DNA of 64,000 nucleotides from Thalassotalea insulae (GCF_030161395.1 NZ_BSST01000001.1:2294001-2358000), one strand, 5' to 3'; numbered from the stretch's first letter, positions 34,724-44,327 are shown. Numbers and translations are program-made. Notes: generated from the letters alone by a model not told the origin.

Positions 34724-36157
34724 ATGCGAAATTATATAATTGCTTTGGTTATTTTGCTGACAGCAATCACACAACCAGCAAGAGCTGAACAAGTATCGAC
34801 TTTAACGATGGCAAAGGACATTACGTTGCAATTGGTAGAGGCAATTAATTCTAAGAGTTATCAACAGCAGCGGGAGTTTGTTGAAAAGTACATAGATGCT
34901 GATACGTTAGCTCGGGTTGGCGGAGTAAACAGTTACGCGGATTATCTGGCGGCAGAAAGTCACTTTCATGGTGGATTCCATTTTGACTCAATCGCCTTTG
35001 TCGATGAAGATGCTACGCCTCTTAGGGCAGACGCTTATTTAACGTCAGAAAACACTCAATTTGCTTATCGCACTGAACTTACGTTTTCTGAACAGCTGCC
35101 AATGCAGATAACTCGTTTAAGATTTAGAGCTGAACCTGAGCAAGTGGCAGCGAAAGATAAACCTACAACTGATAATGCCGTGAATTTATTGCGCCAATAT
35201 TTACAACATTTATCTGCTAATGAGGCATTTTCTGGCTCAGTCATGGTGACCAAGAACAATAAAGCAATACTTAAATACAGCAGCGGTTTAGCAAGCAAGC
35301 GCTTTGACATAAAAAATAACATAGAGACTCGTTTTAACTTAGCGTCAATGAATAAAATGTTTACCGCTGTCACTATTTTGAAGTTGGTAGCAGATGGTCA
35401 ATTGAGTTTGACTGATCCTATGGTTAAGTATTTGCCATTAAATACTGACGACAAGCAATTAAAAAAAATACAGATTAGGCACTTATTATCTCATACCTCT
35501 GGCATAGGCAGCGTAAATTGTGAACAAGGGCAAAATTCAATTGTAGAGTCTTGGCAAGACTGTATGCAAACACTCGCAAAAGTTACCATGAATTTTTCAC
35601 CGGGGAGCCAATACCGATATAGCAATGATGGTATGCTTGTTTTAGGACTTATCATCGAAAAATTGACTCACCAAACGTATTATCAAGCGATAAATACCCA
35701 CGTATTTGCTCCCGCTGGTATGCACAATACCGAATGTCTTGACCTGCAATACCCAGTAAAAAATGCAGCGATTGGGTATGACTATCACGGTGTAGCGAAA
35801 CAATGGCGTAATAATTTATTCATTCATGAAAAAAGAGGTGGCCCCGCGGGAGGTTGTTATTCATCGGCGCCAGATATGATGAAGTTTGTTGAGGCATTGT
35901 TGAAACATCAATTATTGGATGATGAGATGTTGTCTCAGGCATTCTCTGCGCAGGTGGCGTTAGGAGCTGAAAATTATGGACTTGGATTCACTGTGCGCTC
36001 AGTTAACGGGCAAAAGGTTGTTGGTCACAGTGGTGCTTTTCCGGGAGTGAGTACCCATTTAGACATAAACCTAGACTCTCGGTTTAGTATTGTGATTCTA
36101 TCGAATCATAGCTTTGCTGCCCGACCGGTATTGGCTAAGTTTCAACAATTATTTTAA
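34724..36157 (+). CDS. Secreted beta-lactamase-family serine hydrolase
   Basis: 477 residues with a signal peptide ending ARA at 21. Residues 25-140 form a separate domain of the SnoaL/nuclear-transport-factor-like type. The beta-lactamase-like domain (Pfam Beta-lactamase, class C/EstB type) starts near 155. The catalytic SxxK is S208-M-N-K211 (FNLASMNKMFTAVT), the second motif is Y298-S-N300 (YRYSND), and HSG is in VVGHSGAFPG. Family members are esterases, peptidases or PBP-like enzymes more often than true beta-lactamases. Substrate not predictable. Probably controlled by the divergent CadC-like gene. Confidence 0.85.
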   Translation: MRNYIIALVILLTAITQPARAEQVSTLTMAKDITLQLVEAINSKSYQQQREFVEKYIDADTLARVGGVNSYADYLAAESHFHGGFHFDSIAFVDEDATPLRADAYLTSENTQFAYRTELTFSEQLPMQITRLRFRAEPEQVAAKDKPTTDNAVNLLRQYLQHLSANEAFSGSVMVTKNNKAILKYSSGLASKRFDIKNNIETRFNLASMNKMFTAVTILKLVADGQLSLTDPMVKYLPLNTDDKQLKKIQIRHLLSHTSGIGSVNCEQGQNSIVESWQDCMQTLAKVTMNFSPGSQYRYSNDGMLVLGLIIEKLTHQTYYQAINTHVFAPAGMHNTECLDLQYPVKNAAIGYDYHGVAKQWRNNLFIHEKRGGPAGGCYSSAPDMMKFVEALLKHQLLDDEMLSQAFSAQVALGAENYGLGFTVRSVNGQKVVGHSGAFPGVSTHLDINLDSRFSIVILSNHSFAARPVLAKFQQLF

Positions 36158-36326
36158 CTATTAGTTGTCGTAGGGAGTAGCAACGGAGCTAGTCAGTTGA
36201 TTCTATATCAATATCATCTACATGAGTGTCGAGCATAACGGCGCATGTTATTTTTCGGTCTGATCTTTCCCTGATCAGATGTGAGAACATGTAATAGACA
36301 ACTTTACTAAGCCACTACGTTACATA

Positions 36327-36369
36327 ATGAGCTGGATACTTACATTATTATCTGCAATCCAGCTCATTG
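36327..36369 (+). repeat. 12-bp perfect inverted repeat between convergent genes
   Basis: AATGAGCTGGAT (36327-36338) and ATCCAGCTCATT (36358-36369) flank a 19-base loop. It lies between the hydrolase gene and the oppositely oriented cbpM gene. There is no T tract on either side, so it is at most a factor-assisted terminator or an mRNA 3'-end hairpin. Confidence 0.6.
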
Positions 36370-36404
36370 TTATAGTGTCGTTGCCACGCTAATAGGAATA
36401 GCGC

Positions 36405-36728
36405 TTAATTTATTTCATTTTTAACAAATCGTCTTAGTTGGCGTCGTATGGCGTCATTTTCTTTTTGCAGCGCTTCTTTTTGTCGCATTAACTTGATCAC
36501 TATGGCGATGGCGACCCAGTCGATTTCCAGATCGTGTCGTAAGCGCAACGCTTTTTTGATCCAGTGGATACTGCTGGTATCAAATAACCATTGTTGATCA
36601 TTAGGCGCCTGTTGCTTATTGAGCGGACTAACTATTTCATATTCGACAATTTCAATAATCAGCTGGCTTTCTATGCCTTCGAGCTGGCAGAGTTCATTAA
36701 ATGAAATACTCAATAATGCTTCACTCAT
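36405..36728 (-). CDS. cbpM: CbpM-like chaperone modulator
   Basis: 107 residues from the ATG at 36728, which overlaps the cbpA stop (TAATG) with GGAGGG upstream; an in-frame start 15 bases earlier is less likely. It shows the MerR-like HTH pattern of CbpM: SFNELCQLEGIESQLIIEIV, WLFDTSSIHWIKKALRLRHD, and IDWVAIAIVIKLMRQKEALQ leading into a coiled coil. CbpM binds the J domain of CbpA and inhibits it. Gene order cbpA-cbpM matches the known operon. Confidence 0.85.
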   Translation of the reverse strand: MSEALLSISFNELCQLEGIESQLIIEIVEYEIVSPLNKQQAPNDQQWLFDTSSIHWIKKALRLRHDLEIDWVAIAIVIKLMRQKEALQKENDAIRRQLRRFVKNEIN

Positions 36729-37681
36729 TATTTGTCCCTCCATTCTTTTCTGGGTTCAAACGCTGCATTTGCTGCTAATTTTTGCCATAACTCTTTAGTT
36801 TGTTCGCTGCTTTGCTCTGGTAGCACTATTTTGATAATGGCAAATAAATCGCCGGTAATGGTTTGCGTTTGTAAGCCTTTACCTTTAATGCGCAATTTAT
36901 CGCCAGATTGGCTGTTGGGGGGAATCGATAAACTGATTTTTCCATCTAATGTTGGTACGGTGATCTTAGCGCCTAAGGCGGCTTCCCACGGTGCCAAGGG
37001 GACAGTAATGGTTAGGTTGTGGCCGGAAACATCAAACAGCGGATGTGGCACAATACGAATATGTAAATATAAATCGCCTGCTACACCTCCTTTATATGCG
37101 GGTTTACCTTGTCCTTTCAGGCGAATTCTAGCGCCGTCTGACACGCCTTTAGGAACTTTTACTTTGAGATGTTTTTTAATAGGTTGTTGTTGCAGATATT
37201 CATCGGCTGGCAAGGTAAATTCAACGGATTTTTCATTTTGTTGTAATGTTTCTTCTAAAAATACGGGTAATTCAACTTCAACGTCCTGACCTCGGGAAGG
37301 GCGATGTTGATGTGCTTGTCGCTGAGTAAACCCCTGAGGCCGTTGACCAAAGATAGCATTAAAGAAATCGGAAAAGTCTTCTCCAAATTGTTGAGTGTTT
37401 TCAAATTCAGCATCGTGAGACGCTTGCCAGCCGGGTGGTGGTTGAAATCCATAGGGGGATTGCGCGCCATATTGCCTAAGTTCATCAAACTCAGCTCTGG
37501 TTTTGGGGTTGTTAAGTACATGATATGCCTCGGCAACTTCTTTAAATTTTGCATCTGCCCCTTCACTGGGATTCATATCAGGATGATATTTATGCGCTAG
37601 TTTTCGGTAAGCGGTTTTTATTTCTTTGGCACTGGCATCAGGCTCTAAACCAAGAATTTGATAGTAATCTTTAAATTCCAT
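36728..37681 (-). CDS. cbpA: CbpA-type DnaJ co-chaperone (curved-DNA-binding protein)
   Basis: 317 residues. The J domain is at 5-70 with HPD at 33-35 (KLAHKYHPDMNPSEGADAKF). A Gly/Phe/Gln-rich linker follows (YGFQPPPGWQASHDAEF). Two C-terminal beta domains come next (VKVPKGVSDGARIRLKGQGK, GGVAGDLYLHIRIVPHPLFD, KISLSIPPNSQSGDKLRIKG). There is no zinc-finger domain, which separates it from DnaJ. It acts with Hsp70 and is associated with nucleoid DNA in E. coli. Lies 8 bp after fumC and overlaps cbpM, so the three are probably one operon. Confidence 0.93.
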   Translation of the reverse strand: MEFKDYYQILGLEPDASAKEIKTAYRKLAHKYHPDMNPSEGADAKFKEVAEAYHVLNNPKTRAEFDELRQYGAQSPYGFQPPPGWQASHDAEFENTQQFGEDFSDFFNAIFGQRPQGFTQRQAHQHRPSRGQDVEVELPVFLEETLQQNEKSVEFTLPADEYLQQQPIKKHLKVKVPKGVSDGARIRLKGQGKPAYKGGVAGDLYLHIRIVPHPLFDVSGHNLTITVPLAPWEAALGAKITVPTLDGKISLSIPPNSQSGDKLRIKGKGLQTQTITGDLFAIIKIVLPEQSSEQTKELWQKLAANAAFEPRKEWRDK

Positions 37682-37689
37682 AATTCATC

Positions 37690-39123
37690 CTAGCTTCGTT
37701 TTTGGGCAGTTTTTTGTGCCTGCATTTGTTCATTAAGCAAGTTTTCTAATTCTGTTTTACTGAGTAAGTTTAGTGATTGTGAGGCTTCCGCTAATGAAAC
37801 GTTATGTGCTACTGCCCAATGCACTATTTTTGCTGCTTTATCGTAACCGAGTTTAGGTGCTAATAATGTGATGGCAGATAAATTGTTGCGCATATTACTT
37901 TCAATCTGCTTGTGATTGAGGGTGAGTCCATCGACGCAGTTATCGGCAAAAGAGTTCATGGCATCACTGAGTAGTTGAATGCTCTCTAGTACATTATGAA
38001 TAATTACCGGGCGATAGGTGTTTAACTGCAGTTGCCCGCTGGCCGCAGACATAGAAACCGTTAAATCGTTACCAAATACCTGTAAGCACACCATGCTTAA
38101 CGCTTCACACTGAGTTGGGTTTACCTTGCCCGGCATAATCGAGCTACCAGGTTCATTCGCTGGTAATAGCCATTCATTTAATCCGCAGCGTGGCCCACTG
38201 CCGAGTAAACGAACGTCATTTGCTATTTTGAGTAACGTTGCTGCCAATTGCTTAAGTGCACTGCTATAACGTAATAACGCATCTTCCCCCGAAACTGCGG
38301 CATACAAGTTTTGATGCTGAACTAAAGGTAGCTGATAGTGTGTCGCCAGACGTTCGATCACTTGCTCGGCGAAACTCTCGGGAGCATTAGCACCTGAACC
38401 CACAGCCGTACCGCCAAGCGCCAGTTGATAAACGTTAGCCATACTGTGCTCAATTGCTTGCTTCGCTGTCATGAGTTGTTGTTGATAGGCTAAAAATGTT
38501 GTGCTGACGTTAACAGGCAAGGCATCCATTAAATGGGTGCGACCAACGGTAAAAATGCCGTCGAACTCAGCCGCTTTGTTCGATAGTCGCTCAGTTAAAA
38601 GGGTGATTGCTGGCAAGAGTTGTTGGTGAGTTTGCTGAGCGACAACAATATGCATGGCACTGGGAAAGATGTCATTGGAAGATTGCGACATATTAACGTG
38701 GTCATTCGGATGAATGGCGTTATCTGGAGTATTCTTGTCTTGGGCAAGAAATTGATTCGCTAGTGTTGCTATCACCTCATTGACATTCATATTCGTTTGC
38801 GTGCCTGAACCGGTTTGCCATATCCGTAATGGGAACTGCTTGGCATGCTTACCTTGTAGTATCTCATCACAAGCAAATGTAATAGCCTGAGCATGTGGTT
38901 TAGCAAGTTTTGTTAACTGGTGATTAATCTGAGCCGCTTCGCGTTTAATCGTCACTAATGCGGCAATAAACGCAGGGTTAAAGCATTGGCTGCCAATATT
39001 GAAATTTTTCAGTGACAGCTGTGTTTGCTTACCCCAAAGCACTCCCTCATCTATTGTTCCAGCAGGAAATTTTGTTAAAGCTTGCTGAGTTTGATGGGAG
39101 GTAGTCGTTAAATTCTTAGCCAT
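37690..39123 (-). CDS. fumC: Class II fumarate hydratase
   Basis: 477 residues. The superfamily signature GSSIMPGKVNPTQCEA is present, as are FPLRIWQTGSGTQTNMNVNE, HPNDHVNMSQSSNDIFPSA and GRTHLMDALPVNVS, all of which form the fumarase active site at the tetramer interface. It catalyses reversible hydration of fumarate to malate without iron-sulfur clusters. The N terminus is slightly longer than the E. coli enzyme. First gene of a probable fumC-cbpA-cbpM operon, an unusual pairing of a TCA enzyme with a chaperone pair. Confidence 0.93.
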   Translation of the reverse strand: MAKNLTTTSHQTQQALTKFPAGTIDEGVLWGKQTQLSLKNFNIGSQCFNPAFIAALVTIKREAAQINHQLTKLAKPHAQAITFACDEILQGKHAKQFPLRIWQTGSGTQTNMNVNEVIATLANQFLAQDKNTPDNAIHPNDHVNMSQSSNDIFPSAMHIVVAQQTHQQLLPAITLLTERLSNKAAEFDGIFTVGRTHLMDALPVNVSTTFLAYQQQLMTAKQAIEHSMANVYQLALGGTAVGSGANAPESFAEQVIERLATHYQLPLVQHQNLYAAVSGEDALLRYSSALKQLAATLLKIANDVRLLGSGPRCGLNEWLLPANEPGSSIMPGKVNPTQCEALSMVCLQVFGNDLTVSMSAASGQLQLNTYRPVIIHNVLESIQLLSDAMNSFADNCVDGLTLNHKQIESNMRNNLSAITLLAPKLGYDKAAKIVHWAVAHNVSLAEASQSLNLLSKTELENLLNEQMQAQKTAQKRS

Positions 39124-39305
39124 TTCAAGCGCCTTATGAGGTTATGTTCGCACGTGCTTTTCGCGTACCATCAAGTATAGCGGCTGATGGTTTTATTGCT
39201 TGCGGCAACGATTAATCCTCGTTATGCTACGCGACTTTTTTATGTGCAGGATGTACGGTATAGCGTGGGTTCATGGACGAATAAGAGCGCACATGCGGCT
39301 CGGGG

Positions 39306-39570
39306 GTAATACCAAGTTGACTAATTATTTAGTCAACTCAGAGCTATGTTAGCAAGTGTGAGAACAAATAAAATTTGCACAGATATAGTCATTCTACATC
39401 AAGTAAATTTTCAGCAGTTATCGCGCTGCTAACAAGCTCCAAAAGGGCGAGTTTAAAAGGCTTATATGCAGTGTTGTTGATTTAAACAAGGGAATTTCTT
39501 GGCAATCTACGCCTTGTTTCTATGCTTTTTAATTCTCGCTGAGTGAGCAAATTATTAATCAAATTGGTAT
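39306..39570. repeat. MITE-like intergenic element with GTNATACCAA ends
   Basis: The 453-bp gap between fumC and yegD holds no gene. GTAATACCAA at 39306-39315 and TTGGTATAAC at 39561-39570 are inverted repeats with 9 of 10 matching. Just inside the left end is a perfect hairpin, GTTGACTAA-TTAT-TTAGTCAAC (39316-39337). The layout resembles small non-coding dispersed elements. The right end lies 6 bp before the yegD ATG, so it may supply part of its leader. Confidence 0.5.
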
Positions 39571-39576
39571 AACATA

Positions 39577-40935
39577 ATGATAGGTTTTGATTACGGTACA
39601 TCGAATTGCGCGGTTGGTGTGATGCAAAATGGTGCGCCAGATATTTTATCGCTTGGTCAGCATGGTCGTTTTATTCCTTCAACCTTATATGCGCCGAGCC
39701 GGGAAATTATCGTTCACTGGTTAAATCAACAATTACCGAAGACAGAGCAATTAGCGTTTAAAAAGCAGCGAGTCATGCCGTTACAGCAAGCCCAGCGTGC
39801 ATTGCAAGAGCTGACCTTAGACGGCATCGCGGCTGAACTCTCTTTTGGTCAATCGGCACTGGCCAATTATCTCGATGAACCAGAAGAAGGTTATTACATC
39901 AAATCGCCGAAGTCCTTTCTTGGTACTAGTGGTTTATTGCCACTGCAAATTCAGTTATTTGAAGATATTGTCGCGGCAATGATGGTTAATATTAAAATGT
40001 TGGCGGAGCAACAATTACAACGGGAAATTACGCAAACTGTGATCGGCAGGCCGATCAATTTTCAGGGGTTGCAAGGTGAAGAAAGTAACCGTCAGGCGTT
40101 AACTGTGTTAACTAATGCCGCTAAACGTGTTGGCTTTAAAGACGTTGAATTTCAGTATGAACCAGTGGCTGCTGGTTTTGAGTTTGAAGCGACCTTGACG
40201 AAAGAACAAAAAGTGCTGGTGGTAGATATTGGTGGTGGTACTACCGACTGTTCAATGTTGTTAATGGGGCCTGAATATCAGGCCAATACAGCACGTGAAA
40301 GTAGCCTGTTGGCGCACAGTGGTATTCGTATTGGTGGTAACGATTTTGATATCCAACTTGCATTGAAAGGTATTATGCCGGAGCTTGGTATTGATAGTGC
40401 GTTAAAATCCGGTAAACCTATGCCAGTTAACAGCTTTTATCAGGCGGTTGCGATTAATAATGTCAATGAACAAACGGAATTTTACAGCGAAAAAAATGGC
40501 CGTTATTTGCAACAATTGGTACGCGATGCCGAGCAGCCTGAACTCATACAGCGTTTAGTCAAGGTGTATCAAAATAAACTCAGTTATCGTTTAGTTAACG
40601 GCGCTGAGCAGGCGAAAATTAAGTTGTCTGAAAACGAAACGCAATCAATTATGCTTGACGATTTAACTGATAATTTAAGCGCGCAGGTGTCGCGTCAGCT
40701 GATGATAGAGGCGAATAATAGCCAACTGAATCAAATTGCTAGTTTGATGGAAGAAGCTATTACTCAGGCAGATTGTCAACCGGATGTCATATTTGTCACT
40801 GGCGGTACGGCAAAATCGCCAATGATCAGTGAATTTTTACAGCAGCAGTTGCCAGGTGTGCCGTTAGTGGTAGGTGATCATTTTGGCAGTGTTACTGGCG
40901 GTCTGACCCGTTGGGCCGAACGCATTTTTAGTTAA
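39577..40935 (+). CDS. yegD: YegD-type Hsp70-like ATPase
   Basis: 452 residues. Actin/Hsp70 nucleotide motifs: phosphate 1 at the very start (IGFDYGTSNCAVGV), phosphate 2 in VLVVDIGGGTTDCSML, and the adenosine motif in VIFVTGGTAKSPMISEF. The YegD-specific stretch YYIKSPKSFLGTSGLL is present. There is no substrate-binding domain like DnaK, so it is an ATPase-domain-only Hsp70 relative. Cellular role remains poorly defined in the family. Divergent from fumC-cbpA-cbpM; a functional link with the J protein is possible but not shown. Confidence 0.9.
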   Translation: MIGFDYGTSNCAVGVMQNGAPDILSLGQHGRFIPSTLYAPSREIIVHWLNQQLPKTEQLAFKKQRVMPLQQAQRALQELTLDGIAAELSFGQSALANYLDEPEEGYYIKSPKSFLGTSGLLPLQIQLFEDIVAAMMVNIKMLAEQQLQREITQTVIGRPINFQGLQGEESNRQALTVLTNAAKRVGFKDVEFQYEPVAAGFEFEATLTKEQKVLVVDIGGGTTDCSMLLMGPEYQANTARESSLLAHSGIRIGGNDFDIQLALKGIMPELGIDSALKSGKPMPVNSFYQAVAINNVNEQTEFYSEKNGRYLQQLVRDAEQPELIQRLVKVYQNKLSYRLVNGAEQAKIKLSENETQSIMLDDLTDNLSAQVSRQLMIEANNSQLNQIASLMEEAITQADCQPDVIFVTGGTAKSPMISEFLQQQLPGVPLVVGDHFGSVTGGLTRWAERIFS

Positions 40936-41018
40936 TCAATTTATTGATCTAAACACTGGTTTCTTAAGAAAAATTAGCCAAACTGCGACATTATGTCACA
41001 TCTCAATTCATTGTATTA

Positions 41019-41060
41019 ACGGTATTATTTCTGCAATATTTTTTGGAGAAGTAATACCGT
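41019..41060 (+). promoter_or_regulatory. 9-bp inverted repeat spanning the TonB receptor start codon
   Basis: ACGGTATTA (41019-41027) and TAATACCGT (41052-41060) are perfect inverted repeats with a 24-base loop that holds the GGAG ribosome site. The first two bases of the GTG start lie in the stem. This could lower translation or be an operator. A separate short dyad, GACATTATGTC, lies at 40987-40997. Confidence 0.5.
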
Positions 41061-43143
41061 GACTAAGAAGTTTTTATCACTATCAATTAGTGCCACCTTA
41101 TTTCCGTTATTTTCTGCAACCTGTGTTTTGGCAAACGACAGTGGTGAGCCAGAGGCTAATATTGAGCGTCTTACAGTAACCGCTAACCGTCAGGAAAATC
41201 TTGATACGGAACTGGCAATGTCGGTACACAGTGTCAGCGAACAAGAAATGGCGCTAGATAATGGCCAGCATCCGGCCGATTCATTAAATAGTCTAGCGGG
41301 GGTTTATATTGATCAGTTAGCGGGTGGTCAGGGACATAAAGCAGCCATTCGCATGCCAAATAACACCAGTGGCTACTATCTCTATCTGCAGGATAATATT
41401 CCATTACAATCGCCGGCGTTTTTTAATCACAATGCCTTGTGGTGGTCGAGCTTTAATGCGGGTGTGCAACGGATGGAAGTGCTAAAAGGCGCGGGCACTG
41501 CACTATACGGCTCGGGTGCGGTGGCGGCTACCATTAATGTATTATCTAAGCCAGTTGCTGATAAAAAGGAAAGCGAATTCAATTTGGTTGCTGGTCAGCA
41601 TGATTATCGTAAACTGCAATTTAGTCATAGTAATATGCTTGATCAACAATCTGGATTTAGGGTCTCAGCGTCGCTGTTTGATAATCAGGGGTGGCGTGAT
41701 CATACCGCCGGTACACGAGGTGAATTAAGTCTGCGCCATGAGTATCAGCTAGCATCGGACGAGCAGTTGACTAGTTTATTAGTGATGTCAGACCTTGAGC
41801 AGGAAATGGCTGCCGATTTGAGTGAATCGCAATGGCAGAGTGACCGCAATGGCTCTGGGCTCAGTGATGAAGTTCTGGCTGTCGATCCGCTAAGAAAAAC
41901 CCAATATTTGCGACTCTCCACTCAATGGGAAAAGTTTACCGCAAATGCCTTGTATTCAGTGATCCCTTATCTTCGCTATCGCACTAACGATTACACCGCG
42001 ACCTGGAACACAAACACGCCTAAAATCGAATCTTCGGTGACTTCATTAGGGCTACTGGCGATGAGTAATTTTACGCTAACCGATAAAGCTGAGACTACCA
42101 TAGGTTTGGATATTGAACTTTCTGAAGGTGAGCAGCTTTCTTATCAACCGCTCGATGTCACCACCACGGGGTGGGGAGCTGATACCTTTGTTAAAGGTGA
42201 GAAGTTTTATGATGACACGACCCGATATACCGGGATCTCGCCTTATCTGCAATATAAATATCAGGCGACTGATGAACTGCAGCTCACCTTAGGTGGTCGG
42301 TATGATTATGCTAACTATGATTTTGATAATCACATAACTGTGTTTGGTGACATCGGCCACGGAAAATTGAGTATGGCAGATCGTCAAGACAGCTTTAATC
42401 ATTTTAGCCCCAAGGCCAGTGTTAATTATTTACTTAGCCCTGATAGCAGTCTCTTTGTCCGATATGCCAATGGTTTTCGTTTGCCAAGTGCTGGAAGCTT
42501 ATATCATATCACCACGAAAGACAGCGAAGAGGGTATTTCATCGCTCAAACCTGAAGTGTCTGATACCTATGAGCTAGGCTATAAGCTTAATAGTGACTCC
42601 ATCACCTTTGATGCGGCTGTTTACTATATGGATGTCGATGACGGTATTGTTCATAGTTATAATCAAGATGGCCAGCGTTATCTGGTGAATGCCACCCGGG
42701 TGATTCATAAAGGGCTTGAGCTTGCTACTAACTGGCAACTCAATGAACAGCTAAATGCCACTGTCGCGTATACCCGCTCTAAACACAAGTTTGATGATTA
42801 TCAGGATTATTCTGGTAATGAAATGATGAGTGCGCCTGAAACTATTACTAATATTCGTTTACGTTATCACCCAAGCTGGCTACCTCAATTAACCAGCATG
42901 GTTGAAATTCAGTCGGTAGGTCAATACTGGATGGATGATGCTAATACCACTAAAGCAGATGGCTATCGTGTTGTAAATTTTAAAGGTCATTATCAGGTCA
43001 ATAAACAGCTGTCGATTAACGCTCGGGTGATTAATCTGACGGATAAAGAATATGAATCTTCAGCGCGCATCAGTTACGGTAAAATGCAATTCTCGCCGGC
43101 GGCCGCGCGGACAGTTTATTTGGGAGTACATTATCAATGGTAA
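41059..43143 (+). CDS. TonB-dependent outer-membrane receptor
   Basis: 694 residues, GTG start with GGAG upstream. The signal peptide ends VLANDS near 27. A TonB-box-like segment (IERLTVTANRQ) precedes the plug domain (LNSLAGVYIDQLAGGQGHKA; RMEVLKGAGTALYGSGAVAA). The beta barrel ends with aromatic VYLGVHYQW, the usual C-terminal signal for barrel insertion. It overlaps the next gene by 7 bases. Operon partners (a CQCC-containing BNR protein and a thioredoxin-like protein) hint at a metal or thiol-sensitive substrate rather than a siderophore, but this is inference. Confidence 0.88.
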   Translation: MTKKFLSLSISATLFPLFSATCVLANDSGEPEANIERLTVTANRQENLDTELAMSVHSVSEQEMALDNGQHPADSLNSLAGVYIDQLAGGQGHKAAIRMPNNTSGYYLYLQDNIPLQSPAFFNHNALWWSSFNAGVQRMEVLKGAGTALYGSGAVAATINVLSKPVADKKESEFNLVAGQHDYRKLQFSHSNMLDQQSGFRVSASLFDNQGWRDHTAGTRGELSLRHEYQLASDEQLTSLLVMSDLEQEMAADLSESQWQSDRNGSGLSDEVLAVDPLRKTQYLRLSTQWEKFTANALYSVIPYLRYRTNDYTATWNTNTPKIESSVTSLGLLAMSNFTLTDKAETTIGLDIELSEGEQLSYQPLDVTTTGWGADTFVKGEKFYDDTTRYTGISPYLQYKYQATDELQLTLGGRYDYANYDFDNHITVFGDIGHGKLSMADRQDSFNHFSPKASVNYLLSPDSSLFVRYANGFRLPSAGSLYHITTKDSEEGISSLKPEVSDTYELGYKLNSDSITFDAAVYYMDVDDGIVHSYNQDGQRYLVNATRVIHKGLELATNWQLNEQLNATVAYTRSKHKFDDYQDYSGNEMMSAPETITNIRLRYHPSWLPQLTSMVEIQSVGQYWMDDANTTKADGYRVVNFKGHYQVNKQLSINARVINLTDKEYESSARISYGKMQFSPAAARTVYLGVHYQW

Positions 43144-44327
43144 GAGCCATATTTGTATTATTTTTTTTAATCGCGAGCGTCAAGGCTCATCAACATAAAG
43201 CTACTATTGGGCAGCGCACAACTGATTGCCAGCACATTGCGGTTGAGTGTGGTCAAACCGTCACCAGCGCGGTAGCGCCAGACGGCAAAATATGGCGGGT
43301 ATGGAGCCAACAACAGCAACTTTTTTATCAGGTTTCAAGCAACGATGGTCAGCATTTTGCGCCAGCAATCAAGGTGGATATTGCGCCAGAAGAAATATCG
43401 TCGCGCGGTGAAAACCGGGTGAAAATTGCCTTTGATCGTCAGGGCGGTATTTATCTTTCCTGGGCGTCACCACGGGAAAAACGTTTTACCGCCGATATTC
43501 GCTTTAGTTACTCTCTAGATAATGGTCAATCATTCGCTGTCGCAACAACTATTAATGATGACGGTTTACTGGCTGGCCATAGTTTTAATGAAATGCAAGT
43601 GTCGGATAGCGGTAAGGTCTCGTTAATTTGGTTAGATAGTCGCGATAAGGTGCTGGCAGCAGACAAAAGCGCAGTAAATGGTTCGTCAATTTATTTTGCT
43701 GAAGGCTGGCCGAGAAAAAACGATCTGGCATTTAATAACCAAAGGCTAGTTTCGGGGACCTGCCAATGTTGTCGGCTGGCATTTGATACTAATCAGCAAG
43801 GTGAGGCAGCGTTATTGTGGCGCCATATTTATCAGCAAAACACCCGTGAATTTGCGTTGTTAACCTTAGATGGTAAGAAAGAACCGGTGAAAGTTTCTGA
43901 TGACAGATGGCAGATTAATGGCTGTCCGCATCAGGGGGGCGCCTTGAGTATTGACCGTAATAATCGCTATCACATGACCTGGTATAATCAGGGGGAAAAA
44001 GGCAAGGGAATTTTCTACGCTTATTCTGATGATCAGGGTAGTCATCTCAGTCAGCCGCTAGCTTTTGGTAACAATGGCAAAAATGCCGCTCATCCGCATA
44101 TGCTGAGCTGGAAAAATCGCGTTGATATTGTTTGGCTTGAAGCAAACGATAGCGGCTATAGTTTATGGCACAGTTCGTCTAATGATTATGGTAAAACTTT
44201 CACTTCTGCCAAGCAGTTACATCAAGTGAAAGGTTCGGCCGACCGGCCCTTTGTTATTGCTGGCAGCAAGTCGCCGCTGGTTTCCTGGCACAGTGCGAAT
44301 CAGCAGCATTGGATACATGCATTATGA
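43137..44327 (+). CDS. Secreted BNR/sialidase-like beta-propeller with CQCC motif
   Basis: 396 residues with a signal peptide at about 1-17. Repeated Asp-box-like motifs (SYSLDNGQSF, YSDDQGSHLSQ, SSSNDYGKTF) mark a sialidase-type propeller. Typical sialidase catalytic Arg triad and RIP motif are not evident, so enzyme activity is doubtful. Notable is GTCQCCRLAF (Cys209, 211, 212) with a further cysteine in INGCPHQGG, and His residues near the N terminus (AHQHKA). These could form a metal or redox site. Overlaps both neighbours, so translation is coupled in a three-gene operon. Confidence 0.75.
   Translation: MVRAIFVLFFLIASVKAHQHKATIGQRTTDCQHIAVECGQTVTSAVAPDGKIWRVWSQQQQLFYQVSSNDGQHFAPAIKVDIAPEEISSRGENRVKIAFDRQGGIYLSWASPREKRFTADIRFSYSLDNGQSFAVATTINDDGLLAGHSFNEMQVSDSGKVSLIWLDSRDKVLAADKSAVNGSSIYFAEGWPRKNDLAFNNQRLVSGTCQCCRLAFDTNQQGEAALLWRHIYQQNTREFALLTLDGKKEPVKVSDDRWQINGCPHQGGALSIDRNNRYHMTWYNQGEKGKGIFYAYSDDQGSHLSQPLAFGNNGKNAAHPHMLSWKNRVDIVWLEANDSGYSLWHSSSNDYGKTFTSAKQLHQVKGSADRPFVIAGSKSPLVSWHSANQQHWIHAL

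Noticed and set aside
34724..36157. Beta-lactamase resistance gene
   Set aside because: SxxK and YxN are present, but the family is broad and the extra N-terminal domain argues for another substrate.
43137..44327. True sialidase
   Set aside because: Asp boxes are present but the RIP motif and the arginine triad are not evident.
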